64,000 nucleotides of DNA from Streptomyces cyaneofuscatus (lineage in GTDB: Bacteria; Actinomycetota; Actinomycetes; Streptomycetales; Streptomycetaceae). A program made the position numbers and the translations under genes. A model generated the notes under the pieces. The model saw only the letters and a program-made list of their open reading frames with translations. It made no database searches and was not told the origin of the DNA. Below are positions 58,856 through 64,000 of this stretch, one piece after another. The DNA is taken from contig NZ_JOEM01000025.1 of NCBI RefSeq assembly GCF_000718135.1, positions 26,874 through 90,873 on the forward strand, in the 5' to 3' direction. Within the stretch, counting starts at the first letter, position 1; each line of letters starts with the position of its first letter.

Positions 58856-59869
58856 TCAGTCGGCGACCCGGATCAGCATCTTCCCGGTGTTCCCGCCCCG
58901 CAGCATCCCGAGGAACCCCTCCACCGTCCGCTCGAATCCGTCCACCACCGTGACGTCAGGCACGACCGCCCCGCTCTGCAGATGCGGCACCAGGAAGTCC
59001 TCCAACTCCTGCTGCACGTCCCCGTAGTTGCGCACCATCACCCCTTCCAGGCGCAGGCTCTTCTCCACGATGTCGAACAGGTTGCGCGGGGCGGCCGGCG
59101 GCTCGTGCGCCGAGTGGTACTGGGAGATGGCGCCGACCCACGCGATCCGCCCGTGCTCGCGGAGCACCGAGATCGCGCCCTCCAGATGGTCCCCGCCGAC
59201 GTTGTCCACGTAGGCGTCGATGCCGCCGGGCGCCGTTTTCGCCAGCAGCTCTCCGACCGGGCCGTCGTGGTAGTCGAACGCCGCGTCGAAGCCCAGCTCC
59301 CCGGTCAGCCAGGCCACCTTCGCGGGCGATCCCGCGCTGCCGACGACCCGCCCGGCGCCGAGCAGCCGGGCGATGCGCCCCACCGCCGTACCGACCCCGC
59401 CCGCCGCCGCCGAGACGAAGAGGTCCTGGCCGGCCCGGAACTCCAGCGTGCGGGTGAGCGCCACATAGGCGGTGAGCCCGGTGCCGCCGAGGATCGACAG
59501 GTACGCGGTGAGCGGGACCCCGTCGTACGCGGGTACCTTGCGCACCCTGCCCTCGCCGGGCTCCACCACGGCATGGGTCCGCCACCCCTCACGGTGCAGG
59601 ACGAGGTCGCCCTCCGCGAACCCGGGGGCGCGGGAGGCTGTCACCCGGCCGAGGGCCCGGCCCTCCAGCGGGACGCCCAGCGCCCAGCCGCCGTCGTCCA
59701 TCGCCTCGCGGTGGTACGGGTCCACGGAGAGGTAGAGGTTCTCCACCACGGCCGTGCCGGGAGCGGGCTCCGGTACGGGTGCCTCGTGGACGGTGAAGAG
59801 ATCCGGCGTCGGGAAGCCGTGCGGGCGGGCGGCGAGGTGGAGGGTGCGGGCGGTGCGCTGTGTCGTCAT
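58856..59869 (-). CDS. NADP-dependent MDR oxidoreductase (quinone oxidoreductase/CurA-like)
   Basis: This 337-residue enzyme of the zinc-independent medium-chain family reduces activated alkenes or quinones with NADPH. The N-terminus MTTQRTARTLHLAARPHGFP, the cofactor loop VSAAAGGVGTAVGRIARLLG and the family motif YVDNVGGDHLEGAISVL are clear. No catalytic zinc cysteines are seen. Starting at the ATG of 59869 gives the normal length; the longer upstream frame is an accident of GC content. It is divergent from a LysR gene, which is probably its regulator. Confidence 0.92.
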   Translation of the reverse strand: MTTQRTARTLHLAARPHGFPTPDLFTVHEAPVPEPAPGTAVVENLYLSVDPYHREAMDDGGWALGVPLEGRALGRVTASRAPGFAEGDLVLHREGWRTHAVVEPGEGRVRKVPAYDGVPLTAYLSILGGTGLTAYVALTRTLEFRAGQDLFVSAAAGGVGTAVGRIARLLGAGRVVGSAGSPAKVAWLTGELGFDAAFDYHDGPVGELLAKTAPGGIDAYVDNVGGDHLEGAISVLREHGRIAWVGAISQYHSAHEPPAAPRNLFDIVEKSLRLEGVMVRNYGDVQQELEDFLVPHLQSGAVVPDVTVVDGFERTVEGFLGMLRGGNTGKMLIRVAD

Positions 59870-59918
59870 GCCGCCGACGGTAGAAGGGAACGCGATGGCC
59901 GGACAGGGGGTCCCGTCG

Positions 59919-59937
59919 ATGGAAGAATCGTTTCCAT
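59919..59937. promoter_or_regulatory. 19-base dyad ATGGAA-N7-TTCCAT, likely LysR operator
   Basis: A perfect six-base inverted repeat separated by seven bases lies 50 bases upstream of the oxidoreductase start and about 80 upstream of the LysR gene start. Two copies of GGTCTTCGGCGCC (59952 and 59970, 18 bases apart) are beside it. Position and symmetry fit a LysR binding site, but it is unproven. Confidence 0.5.
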
Positions 59938-60015
59938 GAGCAGCTTTCATGGGTCTTCGGCGCCGCGTCGGTCTTCGGCGCCCCGCCCGGTCGCGGGCGT
60001 GGGGCGGGCCTCGCG

Positions 60016-60933
60016 ATGACCGATCTCGGCCCGCACGAGCTCCGCGTGATCGTCGCCGTCGCCGACGTACGCGGGTTCTCCGCCGCCGCCCGGGAGCTCG
60101 GCATGACCCAGTCCGCCGTCTCCCACTCCGTCCGCTCCAGCGAGCGCCGGATCGGCGCCGTCCTCTTCGAGCGCGGCCGCCGGGGCGCCACGCCGACCCC
60201 GGCCGGTGAGGTGGCCGCCGCGCACGCCCGCCGCATCCTGCGGCTGCTCGACGTGATGGGCGCCGAGGCGCGGGGAACCGCCACCGGACCCGGCGGCGCG
60301 GACACGGTCGGCGGGCCGCTGCGGATCGCCGCGTTCCGCGGTGCGGCCCTGCATCTGCTGCCACCGGCCCTGGAACGCCTCAGGGCCCGCCACCCCGGCA
60401 TCGAGCCCGTGGTGCGGATGGTGCGTGAGGTGGGGCGGGGGACGGCCGGTGAGGTGCTGGACGGGCGGGCCGATCTGGCGGTCGCCACGCTCGGGACCAC
60501 CTCGGCCGTGCAGCCCGGCCTGGTCGGCGGCGTACTGCTGGAGGAGGAGTACGCCCTGGTGCACCCGGCCGGGCACCTCGCGCCCCGGACGCTGCCGCTG
60601 GTCGACTGGGCCGAGAACTGCACCTCGTACACCCGCGACTGGTGGGCGGCCCAGGCCTGGATCCCCCGGGCGACGGTGGAGGCCGAGGACGACGGAGCGG
60701 TGCTCTCGATGGTGTCCCGTGGTCTCGGCATGGCGATCATGCCCGGTCTGTCCCTGTACGGAGCACCCGACGGAATCGAGATCACTGCTCTCGGAGCGGA
60801 CCGCCCGACCCGCTCGATCGGCTACCTCACCACCCCTGAGCAGGCACGATCCCTCGCCGTACGGGCGCTGATCCGGGAGCTGAGGGCGGAGCGCGGGGGA
60901 GCGGCCGTCTCAGATAGTAGGAAGTCCGACTAA
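60016..60933 (+). CDS. LysR-family transcriptional regulator
   Basis: This 305-residue regulator has an N-terminal helix-turn-helix (MTDLGPHELRVIVAVADVRG, then SAAARELGMTQSAVSHSVRS) and a periplasmic-binding-like effector domain (PLRIAAFRGAALHLLPPALE). LysR proteins usually control the divergent gene, here an MDR oxidoreductase. ATG at 60016 has no strong Shine-Dalgarno sequence. Its end carries an imperfect dyad, TAGTAGGA-AG-TCCGACTA, over the stop codon. Confidence 0.93.
   Translation: MTDLGPHELRVIVAVADVRGFSAAARELGMTQSAVSHSVRSSERRIGAVLFERGRRGATPTPAGEVAAAHARRILRLLDVMGAEARGTATGPGGADTVGGPLRIAAFRGAALHLLPPALERLRARHPGIEPVVRMVREVGRGTAGEVLDGRADLAVATLGTTSAVQPGLVGGVLLEEEYALVHPAGHLAPRTLPLVDWAENCTSYTRDWWAAQAWIPRATVEAEDDGAVLSMVSRGLGMAIMPGLSLYGAPDGIEITALGADRPTRSIGYLTTPEQARSLAVRALIRELRAERGGAAVSDSRKSD
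60915..60932. promoter_or_regulatory. Dyad TAGTAGGA-AG-TCCGACTA at the LysR gene end
   Basis: The arms match at seven of eight positions. The dyad covers the end of the LysR gene and is 232 bases upstream of the 42-residue gene. A GACAG/CTGTC stem at 60941-60960 follows. The regulator is unknown. Confidence 0.4.
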
Positions 60934-61164
60934 CTGTAGAGACAGAGCGGCCCGACTGTCCTAGCTTTGTAGGAGCCGAACGAATCGCTCGATCGAGCGT
61001 CTGTGGCGGTTGAGGGCGCACGCCCCGAAGCAGGTCACCCCCTGCGGCGTACGCTCCCCGCTCCTTCCGGCACCTCGAAATCCGATCCCGGCCCGGCCTC
61101 GGCGCCGCACCACGCTGTGCGGCCTGCCCCCGGCATCCATGCGATCTCAAGGAGTCGATCCATC

Positions 61165-61293
61165 ATGGCCAACACCACCACCCGCCGCGTCCGCCACTCC
61201 TCCGGCCAGGCCGAGGCCGAGCGCAAGAACGCCGCCGCCGCCCTGCAGCGCGCCCTCGACCGCCGGGACAACGGCGGCGCGACCGGCCACTGA
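61165..61293 (+). CDS. Small basic protein, 42 residues
   Basis: This short gene starts at an ATG with AAGGAG ten bases upstream and ends at a TGA at 61291-61293. The product is MANTTTRRVRHSSGQAEAER, then KNAAAALQRALDRRDNGGAT, ending GH: basic, soluble and mostly helical. It has no known function, although similar short proteins seem common in Streptomyces. The preceding 230 bases hold several hairpins, for example GCCGCAC/GTGCGGC near 61114-61133, and probably its promoter. Confidence 0.6.
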   Translation: MANTTTRRVRHSSGQAEAERKNAAAALQRALDRRDNGGATGH

Positions 61294-61397
61294 GCCGCAG
61301 AGGCCCGCAGACCCTTCGCCCCCACCCCGAGCACCCGAACACGCTTACCTTCCGTCCATATGGTGGACGTCGGATGTCATGGGGTGGGACGCACCGT

Positions 61398-61403
61398 TAG
61401 GCT
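61398..61403 (+). promoter_or_regulatory. -10 hexamer TAGGCT of leuB (leaderless)
   Basis: TAGGCT ends six bases before the leuB ATG at 61410, with no Shine-Dalgarno sequence. leuB therefore seems to be leaderless and has no room for an attenuator. Confidence 0.55.
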
Positions 61404-61409
61404 TCCCGC

Positions 61410-62453
61410 ATGTCTCGCAGCATCGATCTCGCAGTGATCCCCGGTGACGGAATCGGCCAGGAAGTTGTGGCCCAGGGCCTCAAAGTCCTCAACGCTGTCC
61501 TCCCGCAGGATGTGAAGCTGGAGACCAAGGAGTACGACCTTGGCGCCCAGCGCTGGCACCGCACCGGCGACACCCTCCCGGACGCGGAGCTGGAGGCGCT
61601 CAAGAACCACGACGCCATCCTCCTCGGCGCGATCGGCGACCCGTCCGTGCCGTCGGGCGTCCTGGAGCGCGGGCTGCTGCTGAAGCTGCGTTTCGCCTTC
61701 GACCACTTCATCAACCTGCGCCCGTCCAGGCTCTTCCCGAACACCGCGACCCCCCTCGCCGGCCGCCCCGACATCGACTTCGTCGTCGTCCGCGAGGGCA
61801 CCGAGGGCCCGTACACCGGCAACGGCGGCTCGCTGCGCACCGGCACCCCCGCCGAGGTCGCCACCGAGGTCAGCGTCAACACGGCGTACGGCGTCGAGCG
61901 CGTGGTCCGGGACGCCTTCGAGCGAGCAGCCGCGCGGCCCCGCAAGAAGCTGACGCTGGTCCACAAGAACAACGTCCTCGTCTACGCCGGCCACCTGTGG
62001 AAGAACACCTTCGACAAGGTCGCCGCCGAGTACCCGCAGGTCTCCACCGACTACCTGCACGTCGACGCCGCGACGATCTTCTTCGTCACCCAGCCGGAGC
62101 GCTTCGACGTCATCGTCACCGACAACCTGTTCGGCGACATCCTCACCGACCTCGCCGCCGCCGTCACCGGCGGTATCGGCCTGGCCGCCTCCGGCAACAT
62201 CAACCCGACGGGCGCTTTCCCGTCGATGTTCGAGCCGGTCCACGGCTCCGCCCCCGACATCGCGGGGCAGGGCAAGGCCGACCCGACCGCCACGGTCCTC
62301 TCCGTCGCCCTCCTGCTGCGCCACCTCGGTTACGAGGCCGAGGCCGTGCGCATCGAGGACGCCGTCTCCGCCGACCTCGCGGAGCGCGACGGCGCTGCCA
62401 CGCGTACGACCGACGAGATCGGTGACGCGCTCGCGGTACGCGTAGCGAGCTGA
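61410..62453 (+). CDS. leuB: 3-isopropylmalate dehydrogenase
   Basis: This 347-residue NAD enzyme of leucine synthesis oxidatively decarboxylates 3-isopropylmalate. The N-terminus [20 protein letters not shown] is typical; the substrate Arg motifs include [18 protein letters not shown], the Lys and Asp ligands lie in [18 protein letters not shown] and [19 protein letters not shown], and the NAD motif is [20 protein letters not shown]. It is followed by a hairpin and by ilvE. Confidence 0.96.
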   Translation: MSRSIDLAVIPGDGIGQEVVAQGLKVLNAVLPQDVKLETKEYDLGAQRWHRTGDTLPDAELEALKNHDAILLGAIGDPSVPSGVLERGLLLKLRFAFDHFINLRPSRLFPNTATPLAGRPDIDFVVVREGTEGPYTGNGGSLRTGTPAEVATEVSVNTAYGVERVVRDAFERAAARPRKKLTLVHKNNVLVYAGHLWKNTFDKVAAEYPQVSTDYLHVDAATIFFVTQPERFDVIVTDNLFGDILTDLAAAVTGGIGLAASGNINPTGAFPSMFEPVHGSAPDIAGQGKADPTATVLSVALLLRHLGYEAEAVRIEDAVSADLAERDGAATRTTDEIGDALAVRVAS

Positions 62454-62470
62454 CCCGACGACTCCACTTC

Positions 62471-62505
62471 GAAGCCGCCGGGTCGCATCAGCGCCCGGCG
62501 GCTTC
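62471..62505 (+). terminator. Terminator of leuB
   Basis: GAAGCCGCCGGG (62471-62482) pairs perfectly with CCCGGCGGCTTC (62494-62505), 12 pairs with an 11-base loop, 17 bases after the stop. Confidence 0.88.
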
Positions 62506-62710
62506 ACCTGTGCGGCCCCCGGGTGCCACCATCGACCCCTGGACCGCATTCCCACCATTTCGTGCCTGGCCCCCCGCAAGCGATAATCGAACGCGGGGCC
62601 GTGGCTCGTGGTGAAGCTCGGACGTCCTAGGACCTGACCGGAAAGCGTCGGGAGGAGGACGGGCGTGGGCGCGGTCCATCACACACAAGACCGGTGAAGG
62701 ACACGCACTC

Positions 62711-63814
62711 ATGACGACGCCCACGATCGAGCTCAAGCCCTCCTCGAACCCGCTGTCCGACGCGGAGCGCGAGGCGATCCTGGCCAACCCCGGATTCGGC
62801 CGGCACTTCACCGATCACATGGTGACGATCCGCTGGACCGAGGGCCGCGGCTGGCACGACGCCGAGCTGGTCCCGTACGGCCCGCTGTCGCTGGACCCGG
62901 CCAACATGACTCTGCACTACGCGCAGGAGATCTTCGAGGGGCTGAAGGCCTACCGCCAGCCCGACGGCTCGGTCGCCTCGTTCCGCCCCGACGCCAACGC
63001 CCGCCGCTTCCAGCGCTCGGCCGCCCGCCTGGCGATGCCGGAGCTGCCGGTCGAGACGTTCATCGAGGCGTGCGACGCGCTGGTCCAGCAGGACAAGGCA
63101 TGGGTCCCGGCCCACGGCGGCGAGGAGTCCCTCTACCTGCGCCCGTTCATGATCGCCACCGAGGTCGGCCTCGGCGTGAAGCCGGCCAACGAGTACCTCT
63201 TCCTGGTCATCGCCTCGCCCGCCGGCGCCTACTTCCCCGGCGGCGTGAAGCCCGTCTCCATCTGGCTCTCGGAGAACCGCGTCCGCGCCGTCCCCGGCGG
63301 CGTCGGCGACGCCAAGACCGGCGGCAACTACGCCGCCTCCCTCCTCGCCCAGGCCGAGGCCGCCGCCCACGGCTGCGCCCAGGTCGCCTACCTCGACGCC
63401 GTCGAGCACAAGTGGGTCGAGGAGCTCGGCGGGATGAACCTCTACTTCGTGTACGAGCAGGAGGACGGCTCCAAGAAGATCATCACGCCCTCCCTCACCG
63501 GCTCCCTCCTCGCCGGCGTCACCCGCGACTCCCTCCTCAAGGTCGCCCGCGACCTCGGTTACGGCTCCGAGGAGGGCCGCGTCTCCATCGACCAGTGGCG
63601 CGACGACACCGCCAAGGGCACCCTCACCGAGGTCTTCGCCTGCGGCACCGCCGCCGTCATCACCCCGGTCGGCATCGTGAAGACCGCGAACGGCGAGTGG
63701 ACCCAGGGCGACGGCACCCCCGGTGAGGTCACCATGAAGCTCCGCGACCGCCTGTTGGACATCCAGCGCGGCATCGCCGAGGACACCCACGGCTGGATGC
63801 ACCCGCTCGGCTAG
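62711..63814 (+). CDS. ilvE: Branched-chain amino acid aminotransferase
   Basis: This 367-residue PLP enzyme makes valine, leucine and isoleucine from their 2-oxoacids. The family motifs are [40 protein letters not shown], and the PLP-lysine region [20 protein letters not shown], with Lys in [28 protein letters not shown] binds the phosphate. The ATG has GAAGGAC about eight bases upstream. The 205-base region before it has no leader peptide with branched-chain codons that I can see. Confidence 0.96.
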   Translation: MTTPTIELKPSSNPLSDAEREAILANPGFGRHFTDHMVTIRWTEGRGWHDAELVPYGPLSLDPANMTLHYAQEIFEGLKAYRQPDGSVASFRPDANARRFQRSAARLAMPELPVETFIEACDALVQQDKAWVPAHGGEESLYLRPFMIATEVGLGVKPANEYLFLVIASPAGAYFPGGVKPVSIWLSENRVRAVPGGVGDAKTGGNYAASLLAQAEAAAHGCAQVAYLDAVEHKWVEELGGMNLYFVYEQEDGSKKIITPSLTGSLLAGVTRDSLLKVARDLGYGSEEGRVSIDQWRDDTAKGTLTEVFACGTAAVITPVGIVKTANGEWTQGDGTPGEVTMKLRDRLLDIQRGIAEDTHGWMHPLG

Positions 63815-63834
63815 GCGCCCCTCCGCCCAGGATC

Positions 63835-63868
63835 AGGCCGCACCGGCTCCTCGCAGGTGCGGCCTTTT
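63835..63868 (+). terminator. Terminator of ilvE
   Basis: GGCCGCACC (63836-63844) pairs with GGTGCGGCC (63856-63864), and TTTT follows, with an adjacent A-T pair. Confidence 0.85.
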
Positions 63869-63937
63869 CCCTGCCCGAGAGATAGAGCGCCGCTCGAACG
63901 GGAGCGCAAGAAACTTCCGTACAGCTTCACAGCATGG

Positions 63938-63954
63938 TTAGAGTGACACTCTAA
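63938..63954. promoter_or_regulatory. Perfect palindrome TTAGAGTGACACTCTAA
   Basis: The two eight-base arms are perfect inverted copies around a central A, in the only AT-rich patch near the edge. This is typical of TetR-type operators. It lies 24 bases before a probable start codon at 63978. Confidence 0.6.
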
Positions 63955-63977
63955 TCCCCCGCGATCAGGAGCCCCCC

Positions 63978-64000
63978 ATGCCTCCCATGCCCGCCACTCC
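63978..64000 (+). CDS. Start of a gene cut by the window edge
   Basis: An ATG at 63978 follows CAGGAG (63966-63971) and a perfect palindrome that could be its operator. Only seven codons are visible (MPPMPAT), so the product cannot be named. Confidence 0.4.

Noticed and set aside
59940..60019. Short frame before the LysR gene (starting MSSFHGSSAPRRS)
   Set aside because: It is out of frame with the regulator, lacks a ribosome-binding site, and consists of the duplicated spacer sequence.

Overview
The window is a stretch of a high-GC actinobacterial chromosome, almost certainly Streptomyces. Codons end overwhelmingly in G or C, starts are a mix of ATG, GTG and TTG, and many genes have a TANNNT -10 hexamer six or seven bases before the start codon. 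From memory, the gene order matches the S. coelicolor core region around SCO5476 to SCO5523: oligopeptide ABC transporter, cysteine desulfurase, mnmA, ligA, rmdB, gatCAB, cdgC, ilvBNC, serA, proline catabolism, leuB, ilvE. That synteny is recalled, not computed. No rRNA, tRNA, transposase, integrase or CRISPR array was seen.

Layout. 1-3847: the distal four genes of an oligopeptide/dipeptide ABC transporter (two permeases, two ATPases; the first is cut by the window edge). 3866-6937: a TRIC-type channel protein, a hot-dog thioesterase, a TetR regulator divergent from a 51-residue membrane peptide, and a DUF4190 protein. 7090-10213: a cysteine desulfurase and the tRNA thiolase mnmA, a sulfur donor and user, separated by a secreted amidase. 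10220-16161: hydrolase, DUF427 protein, LOG-family protein, SDR enzyme, MetE-core methionine synthase and ligA. 16528-22365: c-di-GMP enzyme RmdB, then gatC-gatA-small gene-gatB for indirect Gln/Asn-tRNA charging. 22465-38326: accessory metabolism and regulation: SLC13/ArsB-like permease, Tat phospholipase C, MMPL exporter, acetyltransferase, LAL-type LuxR regulator, ECF sigma factor with a SnoaL-like tail, sugar dehydrogenase lipoprotein, aldo/keto reductase, 2-hydroxyacid dehydrogenase. 38517-47078: diguanylate cyclase CdgC, then ilvBNC behind a transcription attenuator with its own leader peptide, then serA. 47274-51075: a candidate polymorphic toxin with a pilin-like membrane segment, a predicted Imm52-type immunity gene and a third unknown gene. 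51153-64000: cis-prenyltransferase, PucR-type regulator divergent from the proline-to-glutamate pathway, an iodotyrosine-deiodinase-like flavoprotein, a streptogrisin-like protease, an AAC(2')-like acetyltransferase, an MDR oxidoreductase/LysR pair, leuB and ilvE.

How it works together. Branched-chain amino acid synthesis is represented by ilvBNC, leuB and ilvE in separate transcription units, each closed by a clear hairpin; only ilvBNC shows an Ile-Leu-Val leader peptide. Two c-di-GMP enzymes of different design (RmdB with both domains intact, CdgC with a degenerate EAL domain and an intact I-site) lie about 22 kb apart.

The most interesting items are the toxin/immunity locus, the ilvB attenuator, the deiodinase-like and aminoglycoside-acetyltransferase-like enzymes, the unknown small gene inside gatCAB, several unassigned operator-like dyads, and a recurring pattern of short tandem duplications at gene 3' ends, four of which span the stop codon.
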